Shown here piece by piece: positions 10,905 through 22,300 of a DNA stretch of 64,000 nucleotides (position 1 is the stretch's first letter; every line of letters begins with the position of its first letter). The notes under the pieces are model-generated. The model saw only the letters and a program-made list of their open reading frames with translations. It had not been told where the DNA came from and ran no database searches. Origin of the DNA: Klebsormidium nitens (Eukaryota; Streptophyta; Klebsormidiophyceae; Klebsormidiales; Klebsormidiaceae); the NCBI GenBank assembly GCA_000708835.1, contig DF236968.1, positions 310,001 to 374,000 on the forward strand. Reading direction: 5' to 3'. Both the position numbers and the translations under genes were made by a program.

Positions 10905-13011
10905 CTTGAGGGGTGTGCGCGCCAAGTGAACGGAGAGCAGATAGGATAAGGACCTAATTCAAAGTTGTCCGCCAAAGACCTCAAATTCGAGATCTACAGG
11001 CTTGTTGTTGAAACTGCTGGTCACGTCAAGCGGCAGAGCAAGATACGATTTCCAGTAACAATAAGGAGAAGCTTGCTTTGGAAACTGCTGGTCACATCAA
11101 GCGGCGAAGCAAGATGGAATATCCAGTAAACGATAAGGAGAAGGGACAAAAGACGCTTTAATACCGGCCGTCTGCAACAGCTGGTGACGTCACGTGCTCC
11201 GAGGTTTTCACCCCTGGTAAGATTGCGCCAGCAAAGGCAAACAGAAAACGTTCGTGAAGACCAACGGGGCTCAACAGAGGCACTAATCCCTTGCTTCTCC
11301 GACCGAGAGAAATCAAGCACGTAACCGCTAAGCTCTGCCACTGCCAATGGGTTCTTTATATGAGTCTAGTCTGCCTTGTCAGAAAACGAGACGCGACTCA
11401 GAAGCTACCTCCCAAGAGCTTCGACGTGACAGAAATGGTCAGCAAACTGACAGTAAATGAGTGTCGCCATGATTAGGTTGGCACGCAAGGGCCAATACAT
11501 CGGTTGCGAATGACGACCATCCTGCGCACGAGTAGATCATCAATCGACGACTGTGATTTAAAACTGGAGACTACATTAGTTGATCACAAGTGGTCACATC
11601 GGGACGCCCACTCAAGTACCCTCTCCTAACTAGAAGAGGGAGGCGCCTGATTCATGTTTAAGGAGTTTCCACGGGCACAGGCAAACGAAGGCAGAAACTC
11701 ATGCGGCCCCGCGGGTGGTGTGAGTTCGGGTCAGGTCAGAATAGGGGTTACCGTTACTGTGATTAGACCGCTTTCGGACCAAGCTAAGACATGCCAGATG
11801 CACGGACCAATCCTCTTGTCCAGACTTTGTCCAATAGGAAAGAAGTCCGAGCTGGACAATTGAGCCGTCTCATGGACATAGTCCAAATTCTGTTTAGTGA
11901 GTATCCAAACCCCTACACGGATCTCCAGCATTTCGTGACTTCGCCTAAGGGTCCATGTCTAGACTCTGTCTACAAAGTGCCTGACGATATTCAAAGCCTG
12001 TTGAATAATACCCCAACTGCCTCTGAACAGCCTTCTGACACACATCGGACAAGTGCTAATTAATCTCTTACAGTGTGCAAATGTAAACCTCGCTCGACTG
12101 CGTCTGATATGTACACCAATGCAATTGACAATGAGAGTACAGTTTTCTTCTCTTTTACAAGCTACATTGGCACGTTTGATCGACTTCAAACGTTTGGAGG
12201 GGACGGAATTTCGGGAGCGCCTAGTTCTGGTGAAAGCCTTGGTTGGAAGTGCTGCAAGTGGAGCATCAAACGAAAGATCAAATGCCGGCGGTAATCTATT
12301 CTCATTGCGCGAAGTCCTTTCTTTCGTCTGGATTTCCACATGCGAGCCGGTTTGGCAGGCATATAATCACTCATTTGTTCCGTTACAAAATTTCCTCGTT
12401 ATGGCGGCCTCTCTACGGATTCATGCACTTTTCAAACCTCTAAAGCAATGTTAATCAAGCATTTAGCTCCGTTGACAAGCTGTCATAAACGGATCTTCGA
12501 TCTTCCATCAAGTATTCAAGTTTACCCAACTTCTTTTTTTTCAAATTTTGACAACCGGACTCGCGAAACGGATTTCGCGCTTTCTCATAAAGCGAGGCAA
12601 GCACGACCCTTCTGCAAGCCATTCAAACCCCACCGAAGCTTTTCGAGAGAATTTGGGATAGAGAAGGGTGTCCAGTAATGTCCTGATATTGCGTGCGCGC
12701 AGCTCGCGGGTTTCCTTTCCGCTGATCGGAACTCCTAGTACCTCGTTTGGGCTGATACTATTCAACGGGGGAGTGTTAGACCACATGCCACCTTTGCGGG
12801 TCTACACCGAACCGCCCCCAGATACCTCTCTGAATTCGGTGAATGAATCTCGTTGAGACCAGAAGTTGCAACAACATGCATCCAGCGGACGTCTAATATG
12901 AGGGTAAGATTCCTAGTTGCATTTTCTACAATACTGTGAATCCAAGGGGCGTACGGAACAGACCGTCTAAGAGCCTAGAAAATGCGCCGTACTTGAATCA
13001 GGGACGCTTAC
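10905..13011. other. Upstream region of the sulfotransferase gene; a short tandem duplication, otherwise nothing clear
   Basis: Apart from the 11013-11145 duplication, no conserved exon is recognised. A minus-strand open stretch at 12541-12786 looks somewhat protein-like (VLGVPISGKETRELRARNIR) and could be a further exon of the unknown gene at 13 kb. I cannot link it by splice sites. Confidence 0.4.
11013..11145. repeat. Tandem ~65-bp duplication
   Basis: Two adjacent copies share gaaactgctggtcac, tcaagcggc, gcaagat and ataaggagaag. They lie upstream of the sulfotransferase start on the minus strand. Non-coding. Confidence 0.75.
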
Positions 13012-14170
13012 CGAAGCCAGTGACGTCAGGAGGGATCCCCTGGCCAGGTCTGCCATCGTCAGGATCGCCTCCGCCAGCCGGGGATGCTCGCGGGCCTTGT
13101 GAACCTGGACGGCGACCATCTCGTGGCTGCGGAGGAAGGGGGACCAGTCGGCGGCGTCGGCTCCTACAGGGCCCGAGCGACAAACGACTTTGCACCGAGT
13201 AGAAAGAGAGGAAATGACGAAGAAACAGGGGGCAGAGCAACAAGGAGGGAAGAGAATCGTTGATGGCTGTTGTAAACACTTGGCGGCGTCGGCTCGTTCA
13301 GGGCCCGAGCGAAGGAGAGGTGATGATGCAGTGAGTTGTGACAAAGTTGACGGGAAGCGATGGGAGAGAAGGAGCGAAGATAAGGGGGAAAATGCAGTAT
13401 CAAGGTAGAAGGAATGGAGAAGCGAGCGCGACGGAGGGAGAGGAAAGCGATGGCAGCGAGGTGGGAGGGGAAAGACTGAATTCATGTCAGAAGGTGAGTC
13501 ATACGGGTGAAGTATTGTGCACTGGCCACGAGTTGTATTTTGATGAAAATTTGCAAAACAAGATATGTCAGTCAATAACTTCTGGTCAGGATAGTTGCAT
13601 CTTTTTCTCGTCCACCAAAGCAGATGGGTCACGCATTCAAGCGAGAGGTAATCTGCTTCGATTGTCGGGAGTGCCTTATCCCTATCGAAACCATTTCAAA
13701 CTGCCATGAAACTGAGTTTCCCCAACAAAAGGCCGCGAATCTTGTGGGTTTTCTGGAAAACCCATCTTCCGGAAGGAAGAAACCAAGGGAGATCCGAACA
13801 TGCACATGAACGGTCAACGTTCAAACCAGAAAAGAGGTCTAGGTGACCAAGCAGAAACCGTTCTCACTAAAACATTCGAAAGCCATGCATGTCGCCCTAC
13901 ATTCAGGAACGCACCCAGCTTGGATATCATCCTTTTAGAGAGATCAAAAGTCCTCTTGTCTTCTCAACTTTTACAAGGACATGCGTTACCTTCTTCTTTC
14001 CTCAGAGCGCAGCAAAGCAATTTCCGGGGGGTCCAAGCAGGAGCAACGGCGGCCCCCCCATCGCCACGGAGAGGGCTGACGTCATACTTGCGAACTTGGA
14101 GGTATGCGGTGAGGAAGAGGCAGCCGCCAAAAAGCAAGACCGTGAGCGTTCTTATCTCAACTTCCAGCAT
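13012..14170 (-). CDS. Unrecognised minus-strand gene, two candidate exons
   Basis: Candidate exon 14170-14088 starts with ATG and encodes a short N-terminus with one strongly hydrophobic segment (LTVLLFGGCLFLTAYLQ), then a gtatga donor. Candidate exon 13163-13012 lies between a tag acceptor and a gtaagc donor and encodes a soluble helical stretch (SPFLRSHEMVAVQVHKAREH). Phases of the two exons (2 out, 1 in) do not match, so at least one exon is missing between them or one call is wrong. I do not recognise the family. A partial copy of the second exon's start lies at about 13281-13312. It might be a small membrane-anchored protein. Confidence 0.3.
13281..13312 (-). repeat. Copy of the start of the 13.16-kb candidate exon
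   Basis: The + strand ggcggcgtcggctc...cagggcccgagcga occurs here and at 13150-13180, across the acceptor and first codons of the candidate exon. The copy has lost the AG dinucleotide. Confidence 0.6.
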
Positions 14171-15743
14171 TGTGACGGACAGAGAGGATCTGGCTGATGA
14201 AGACGGGCTACGATCTGGATGTGCAGAAGCACACTTCAGTCAAGGAACTGATTGAACGAGGAACAAAGAACAAAGGAGGTTTTCCTCCCAGCCTCATCTT
14301 ACAATCGCCATGCGGTGATGAGAATCCGTCTCGTCTGGAACTCAATTTTTCTCAAGATTGGCTGACCTTTGATGTGCGGCTGCACTGTAGGGAACCTATC
14401 TTTTCCGCAACCTCACGAAATCAAGCGAGGCGCTTTTTCTCAAGTTTATCGACAGCTTTCGCCGAAAAGGTCCTACTAACCAGAGGCGCATGCAAAGGCC
14501 TTTCGCATTCTTTCGCCATTCAATAGCCTGATCTATAAAGCTGGGCAGCATATAAGTTGAAACAAAGGCAACGGGGGCTCGAGGAAATGCTCCAAAACTT
14601 TCAGAAAGGGGACCTACTAGGCTTGTCACGTCAAAGAGTGGGAGTCAGAACGATTCTTAAGAAAGGGACCACCTCGCGGTGTGATCTCGTCACCGGCTTT
14701 CGCCTGACGTCATCAGAAGTCCCTTAGGCAGTCACGTCAGTCCACGACATCATAAGTGCCGGACTGTGGAAGATCAGAAAACGGCTTCTGGCGTTCCACC
14801 AAGAACCAGACTGCTTTTCCAGCTTTTTGAGAGACACTGCAGCTCAGGTTCGTCCTGGCCCGAGTTTTATCGTGCAATCAAGAATTAACTTAACCTCGTC
14901 TGCGGTTATCGCAGAAGGGTCGTCGTGGGTTGCACTCGTCAGGCAGTATCTCATTTATTGTGGGAGGCGAGCTGGTCGTAATTGTACCAGCGAAAAATAT
15001 ATTCAAGTCTGGGGACCGAAGAATTGCACGAGAACGCAGGGGAATCCGCACGAAAGCCTGACGGGCCGCTGACGTATGGACTGGTAGAGAGCCCAAGCTC
15101 TGGGGAAGTGCATACGTGGAAAGACAATTTCGTGTTTTCCTTCGCGGCCCCCATTTGAGGGCTGCGCCAAAATGAAACACCCATTAAAAGGGCATATTTC
15201 AGTACTACTGGCACTGCCGAGCAGCATGGGTGGTTCGAACCGAGCCGGTTGACATGAGCCTAGACTCCGTCCGTGGAACAGTTTTCGACTGCAAGAGGGC
15301 AACAAGTCATCGCAAAGTTGCAAAGTTGAGGTTGAAGTTGCAGCGCTACCAATACTATACTCAACGAAGGCCGCAGTGCTCTACCGTCAGGTCGTGAAAA
15401 CAGGAAGGAGCCGTATTCTAGGATATCGATGTTCTACAAGCTGAGGGGAGACGTTCGTCCCTCAATATTTCTCTAACTCTTCTGGAAAGCTTTCTTATCA
15501 GTGCAAAAGGGCCGGTGCAAAGGAACAAAGTCGCGGGGTCCGGACGTCTTCAAAATGTGCGGAGCTGACTTTTAATCTGTTTTGGCCAATTTGCTTGACA
15601 GCAGGAATTGCTCTACCCAAAGCCACTTGATGGCTCGAGCTCGCTCAAACCACACTAGTACTACCTAGCTATGAGTCTCCTGCACATACCTCGTCAAAGG
15701 GATCCCTCCGGCTCGACGGTTTCCCAAACATGCGAGTCGTAAA
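14171..15743. other. No gene recognised
   Basis: Several open stretches occur on both strands, but none shows family motifs plus matching splice sites. A GGTTCGAACC box at ~15228 is not accompanied by a tRNA fold. Confidence 0.4.
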
Positions 15744-15843
15744 TTAAGCGCGGCCGGCAGCGGCGGTTCGGCAATACGCGTCGAAACTGTGACCCCGCAG
15801 GTTCGCGTAGAGGTAGTCGACGTCGGAAGCGTAAACGCCAACC
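15744..15843 (-). CDS. Possible terminal exon of an unknown gene
   Basis: After an acceptor (taaacag) the minus strand encodes 32 residues beginning VGVYASDVDYLYANLRGH and ending in TAA at 15744. The composition is protein-like and GC-rich compared with its flanks, and the phase would be 2. No upstream exon was identified between here and the oppositely oriented gene starting at 16358. Family unknown; this could also be a gene fragment. Confidence 0.25.
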
Positions 15844-16284
15844 CTGTTTACTGCACTGAAACTTGCAACTGAGGCCGGAACAGCCAAGATACTCGATCAA
15901 TAGATCCCCTGTAGATTGAAGCTAGATGGAGGATGAGAGCATTGGAGACCAGCTGGATGAGGCGTCAGGTTGGCTTGAAGACGGTGACTGCAAAGCCGAT
16001 GAACAAGGCCAGTGGATCTACAGGAAAGATGCCGCTTCGGCTTCTCCGAGTTTGCAGATCAAGTATGCTTTCAAGATGCATGCAAACCTGCCGACGCATC
16101 AAGTTTCTGAAAGATGCTTCCACATAGTGAATAAGAGTCGGCCAGATGTCGGCAGAATGTAGCATGCGCCGCGCCGACTGACATCTAGAAAAGACTTGAA
16201 GTTGAGGAGGTATGGCAGATACTGAAATCCCCTTTCAACGCCCTGATTCTTCTTCAAGTGTACTGTCAAAAGCCATCAAGCTCC

Positions 16285-16307
16285 AAACCCTAATTTCGGA
16301 ACCCTAA
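16285..16307 (+). promoter_or_regulatory. Telo-box-like motifs upstream of the 16.4-kb gene
   Basis: AAACCCTAA at 16285-16293 and ACCCTAA at 16301-16307 lie 50-75 bp before the ATG at 16358. In land plants, telo-boxes near the transcription start are associated with housekeeping and growth genes. Presence is seen directly; function is inferred. Confidence 0.45.
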
Positions 16308-16357
16308 TCTGAGCTGGCAGCTTTACCACCAGGGACGCCTTCCATGGGCCCCTTTAC

Positions 16358-19300
16358 ATGGCTCAGTCTCCCTCTGCCGCTCTCTCAGGCATTGCTTCTG
16401 CTGCAGCCACCCTCGTTGGCCGCAGCATTGCCCTTTCAAATCACACTGATACTCAGCAGCTTTCTCCTCGAGGTGGAATTGTCAGAACCCTGATTTCAAG
16501 CCAAAGGCTTGACATAAGCTCTAGCAGTCTTACCACAAGCTCCCGCAATCCTATCATAGGTGCAAGCATCCAAAGCTTGCCTTGTCTTCAGGCTGACATT
16601 GCAAGTTGGGGGGCGAGCGAGACTGGGGCTCTCTGTGAGGTTCTGTACCAGTGCAAGGAAGCAGAACGGCGACTGAGTCTCTCAGAGGAGAGCGTGATCA
16701 CTGAGAGGAGCCGAATCGGTTCCATAGCAATTGCCGACAGTCTAGAAAGAGCACGTTCTATTCCATCTCAACCAAAAGGGGCCATTTTTGGTCACAGCGC
16801 CCAGCCACAAATGGGCTCTCCACCAGGCATCAAGGGTTTGGAGACTGAGAGAAGGCACTCAGGCGGGTCTCAAGCATTCTCACAACCTAGACGAACGCCA
16901 GATGCTTCCAGCGCAGCCGCTTCTTTACAGCAGCGCCTGTCCGCAGGACATCCAAATGTTTCACGGCCCTCACAGCAAGGGGGGGCTGCAGTAGGTTCGG
17001 ATCAGATGCAAGGGGGGGTGGAAAAACGCCGTTCCAGCTCCGAGGCAGTCCTCAGAGTGCTGCGACAGTGTCAGGAGCTAGAAGAGGACCTTGCAGCTAG
17101 GAACTGGACGCAAGGGGGGGGCGAGAGTGGCCGTTCACAAACGGGGGTGTCAGAGGGGGAGTTTGAAAGAAACAGGGGGGGCAGGATGAGTGGAGGAGGT
17201 GGGGGGGGCCGGGGTGGCATTGCAACTTTCCAGAGGGCGGGGCAGGACGAGAGCGAATGGAATGCTGGTAAGACGAGCTTCCCTTAGCGACGGTGCGCAT
17301 TCCCCTTCCCAGAGCTGTTTGTGACGCACATGTTCCATTGTCTGGTAATCCAGCTCAGCATCGGGGCTCACTGATAGGGGTGATCCCCTGGTTTGTTGGT
17401 CTTTTGTTTCTCAGTCCGTACTTAGCTTCCCAGCTTTGGGGCAAGTTATTCCTGAGAATAGGGCCTTCTTCTCCAAAGGTGCGCACCAATTAAGCAAAGT
17501 TCTTGATTATCCTTTACATTCATGAGATTCAAACTATGAAAGGTGACCGCCAATGAAAGCACGTCTTCTTGCCCCCCTTATCTGCTTTTGCACTTTCAGT
17601 CAGTCCTCCACCCAGATGCTGCCGTTCAAGACCAAAGCCTTCTCTCAACGTTCTTGTTGACTGCGACCATATTGCCTGCCCTTCCAGACCCCTATCAATC
17701 CATAAGGAGCTTCAGAAGCTTTACGGCGAAAACTCCCGCGGTGTTGCTCAAAAAGGACAAGCCCTTTGCTTACTTAGAGAAGCTGAAGTTGCACAATGCT
17801 GCAATTGCTGCAGCCCCCCTGCTTGTTTCAGTGGAAGAGGCCCAACCTTAAATGCTAGGAGCTATCTCTTTGTATTCTCCCTTGACGCCGGGTTTATTTA
17901 CCAGCTTTCTGACCAGTGCTTCAGCTTCTTTTCCAGCGGTCGTTGTCATCTTTCTTCTCTGCGGTCCTTGGCTTTCCGCACTTACACACAGATACCGTGT
18001 TGAGTGATCGTAGTATTCACTGTTGGCAGTTGGTAATACTTTGTTTTCAGCTCCTAGCTCCTCTCAAAAACAACCGTGCACTTCAAGAAGAAAGCTCTGC
18101 TCACACCCTTGCAGGTGAACCGCCGGGGTCTAGGCCTCATTCCGAGCGCTCCTTCTTCATGCGCGAACGGCACTCCAAGCACACGTTGTCATCAATGGGA
18201 CCGAGCGACTCCCACCCCCAGTCGTTGTCTGCAATACGGGAGACTAGTGAAGACGTACAAAACAGTGTCCGACATTCGGACAGCCGCTTCAGAAATCAGA
18301 GCGAAAGTGTGCATCCGCGGACGTCCGGCAATGACGGGGCTGCGGAGAGAGACGGCCGCAGACAGCCGAGCTGGTTCGAAGAGGAGTCAGGAGGCCCAAG
18401 AAGGGCGTCCGAAAGAGCGTCCGCAGGGCCCGAAAGAACGTCCGCAAAACGAGGAATAACGTCCGCAAGTAACTCGGTTGTAGAGGATGCAAAGCCGAGC
18501 TGGCTCGAAGAAGAGGAAGGGATGTCAGAGGCGCCGGAAAGGGCGTCCGAAAGAGCGTCCGCAGGGGCAGAAAGAACGTCAGAGCGGATCATAGCTACGG
18601 AGGAGAAAGAGCACAGGCAGTTGAGCTGGCTCGAGGGCAGAGAAGCGGCGTCCGAAGGGCAGGGGAGGCCGTCCAAAGGAGCGTCCGCAGGCTCGGGAAG
18701 AGCGTCCGCAGGGTCAGAAAGATTGTCCTCAAGGAAGTCGGTCTCCGAGGAGAAAGAGCACCGGGAGCTGAGCTGGCTGGATGACGAAGAAGGGGCGGTT
18801 GAAGGGCAGAGGAGGCCGTCCGAACGAGCGTCCGAAAGAGCGTCTAAACTAGTGTCCGGACGGGCGCCCAAAAGAAGTTCCCATGTAGAGACAGAGCACA
18901 GGAGGCAGAGCTGGCTGGGGGAGGAAGACTGGGCGCCCGGAACGGCTTCTCTAGCGTCCGAAAAGGCGTCCGAAAAAGCGTCCGCAAGAGTGTCTGGAAA
19001 GTCGTCCGGAAGGAAGTCCGAGGAAGAAACAGAGCACAGGAGGCAGAGCTGGCTGGCGGAGGCAGGCTGGGCGCCCGGAGCGGCTTCCCGAGCGTCCGAA
19101 ATAGCGTCCGTAGAAGCGACGAACGAAGCGTCCGCTAGAGCGTCTGCTGGGGACTGTTTCAGAAGCCGGTCAGGATCTCGAAACACCGTGGAGCGACTCC
19201 GGTTTGCTGGCGCTGAAAGTGGGGAAGAACTACCAGATCAACCTCGATCCAAGAAGCAGCAGTCAACCGATGCTCGATCAACGAGAGTTCACGAAAACCG

Positions 19301-22300
19301 GACATCTCAGGGCGCCAACACAAGTGGTCGGACGTCTGCGAAAAGCGCAGAGCGGCAGAGTGGGAATGAGCACCTCGAAGAAGAGCCGGGGGGGAGACAG
19401 GGGGGTGGCGCGCGCGCGTTTGAAGACGGAGTCGAAGTGTTGCGGCTTGTGGAAGGGGAGCCTTCGTGGACGAGCGCGGAGCCTTCCGGGTTTCTCGGGC
19501 GGGGGGAGGTGGAGCGGCCGAGCGGAAGCTCTAGAGGTGCGTCTGGTGGGGTAACGGCAAATGTGCCCGAGGACTTTGGCGAGGTCGCCAATAAGAGGGG
19601 GGTAGAGGAACCGGTAACGGAGAAGCGAGACAGGCCGGAACGCGGACCGGAACCCGATGCAGGGGAAACGGAAGACCGGAAGAGCAGTTTTGGGGGGTCG
19701 ACAATAAGGGCATTTTTTGATGAGGACACGTGGCACGACCGCACTGGTCCTCCTAGCGTGCGCGAGTCTGGGGGCAGATCCGCAGCTAACAGCCGACCGG
19801 CGTCCCGACTTTCTGAAGCTGGATCGTTCCAATCCGCTCGGGCGTCCGAACGGAACGAAACGGAAACCGGATTGGCTGTGCCGAGAGCGTCTCGAAATAC
19901 AGTCAGCGCAGCACGTGAGTCTGCGAGTCGCACCTTCGAGTTCCCGACGAGGGGATCATTTTCAAAGAACCCTGGAGCGAAAGGGTCACGGTCGCGGTTC
20001 GCTTCGGCGGAGAGAGGGGCGGAACGGAACGTTGCAGCGGAAAGGCCGGCGAGCATGCGGACGAGTCTGAGCGGGCGGAATGGTCCCAACGGAAGAGATA
20101 GCCCTGTGAACGTTCCGGAAGGAAAAATTCTCGATGGAAGGAACAGTACGGGTGGGCGTAACAATCTGGAAGGAAGGAGCAGTACGGGTGGACGGAACAG
20201 CATGGGCGGAAAAGCGAGTGCGGACGGACGGAAATCTTTGGAGGGGCGGAACGATCAGAACGGACGGAACAGTCCTGACGGACGGGACGATTTGGATGGA
20301 GGGGAAAACCTGGACGGCTGGAAGTACCCGGTGGAACAGGAAGTGCGGGGCAGCCTGAGCGGACAGACCGCTTCGGAGAGGCGGAACGAGCGGAACGGAT
20401 CGCGTGCTGCAACAAATTCGTACTCCGAGAAGCGGGCTACGAGCGCAGGTGTGCCTGCACCTGCCACGAGAGAGCGCCACGTGGCAGGGCGAGCGCCGCC
20501 AGACCGTGCGCGAGCGAGCGGCGTGCAGTCTGGAAAGGGGGCAGACTTTGATTGCTCGAATAACGACCACCCAGGACAGAGGGCTTCGGAAGACGTTCCC
20601 CAAAACAGCGCGCGAGTGCAGGTTTCGGAGAGAGGGCAAAGCAGATCGGGGCAGAGAGTCGAGATGCAAAATACGGATGGAGAGAAGTGGGCAGATAAGC
20701 GAGTGACGGGAGTACCGCAGAGAAGCACAGTGCGGGTAAACATGGGCGAGAAATATCAGAAAGGCGCCCACGTGATTCGAATCAACGGCTGGGAAGCAAC
20801 AGCGGATCGCGAAAACCGTTCCCGAAACGCACCGAGCGATTGTTACTTTCACAAGGAGCGCATTGAGGGCCGTTCTCAAGATGAAGAGAGGGACTTCGAC
20901 GAAATGTCGTCGGAGGATGGCCGTTCCGAGTACGACACTGGCAGCTGGCGAGCTCCGATTGGTCGGGAAGGTGTTCATGGGGAGCAATCGGGGTGGGGTT
21001 CCGCGACACGTGGCTTGGTGCGTACCGCTCGGTTGAAGCACCCGGGGGCCGAGATAACGGAGAAACAGCGGTACGAAAAGGAAATGGAGGCGCTGAGCGA
21101 ACTGGTCAGAGAGTATGAAGCGAACGCGGTTCAGAAGCACAGACGCGGTATAGGGTCGGGCGCGAGGAGGGGCCAGTTCTTACTGGAGCCGGACACCGGT
21201 TCTACTTTGCTGGGCACTCCGGTCTCGGAGCTCTCCCTCGACCTGCCCACTCCGCCGGAGCTCCGGAAGAAGCGGGAAGCTCTAGGTGGGCTCCCTGGAA
21301 AGCAGACCGGGGGCCAGCCCGGGAAGGGCGCGGGAAGTTTAAAGAAGTCTCTTGCGCAAACGCGGCAAGCGGCGAAAGAGGCGATAAAATCGGTGCGCGC
21401 GGTCTACTGCGCGAGCGGCTGCGCGACGCAGCAGGTGCGCGAGGGAGAGCGCGTGTGGAAGCAGCAGCTGGTGAGAATACGCGCCTGGACGGTGGCAACA
21501 CACCCTGTCTGCTCGTGTCTTGACTTGCGGGAAGCGGCAGGGTTTGGCAGAATCCCAAGACTTGAGTCCTTGATTGTCTGGAATTGTTGTCTTGACGGTT
21601 TTGCGCACTCAAATTACCAACCGACGGAACGTGTTTTTCTGACCAACGAAAATCAAGAATCTCGACGCCCGTTCCTTCAATAACAAAATCAAGCACTTCC
21701 TTTCTTCAGCTTCACGAGAACATACCAAAGAAAGCACTGCTTACTGAGGGGCCTTCATCCGCCTCATTGAGTGGCCAGGTCTGATGTTCGATGTTTCTCG
21801 CGAATTCCAGTTACCCGACCTTCGCTTACCCAACCTACTAGTTTCCGCTGTGCTCCAAACGTCAAGATTCTCCGACTGGATCCTGATCATACTCGCCTTG
21901 CTTTTCATTCTGCTAACTGATTCCTCCCCCGCTTTCCCAGGCGCTCGCGCGCACCTCCGAGCGCGAGCTCAAAGCGCGCGCGCAGCGCGCCGAGGTCCAG
22001 GCAACAAGGCTGGGGGGCCTGCTGGACTGGCGAGTGCGCGAGGTCGCGCACCTGAAAGCCGCGCTGGCGGAGCGCACCGCGCGGCTCGACCAGGCGGAGC
22101 TGCGGCTGGACGAACTAGAGCGGGGGAACGCTGCCGCGGGCGAGGGGATGCGGGAGGTGGGTTTAGAACCGGGTTTGGTTTTCAATCCGGGCTGGGCTTG
22201 AGAATCGAATCCGGTTTCACCAGGCTAGGTGACGGGTTAGTGCTGTTCTGTTGAGCTTACAAGTAAGGTCGATTCTGACAGGCCGACTGAATTTCGGTGA

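Noticed and set aside
15225-15245. GGTTCGAACC box resembling a tRNA T loop
   Set aside because: No matching stems or A box upstream at the right distance.
19307-21140. Long minus-strand open frames (up to 384 codons) under the large exon
   Set aside because: Antisense shadows of the GC-rich coiled-coil gene; the plus strand has consistent splice phases and repeats, the minus has none.
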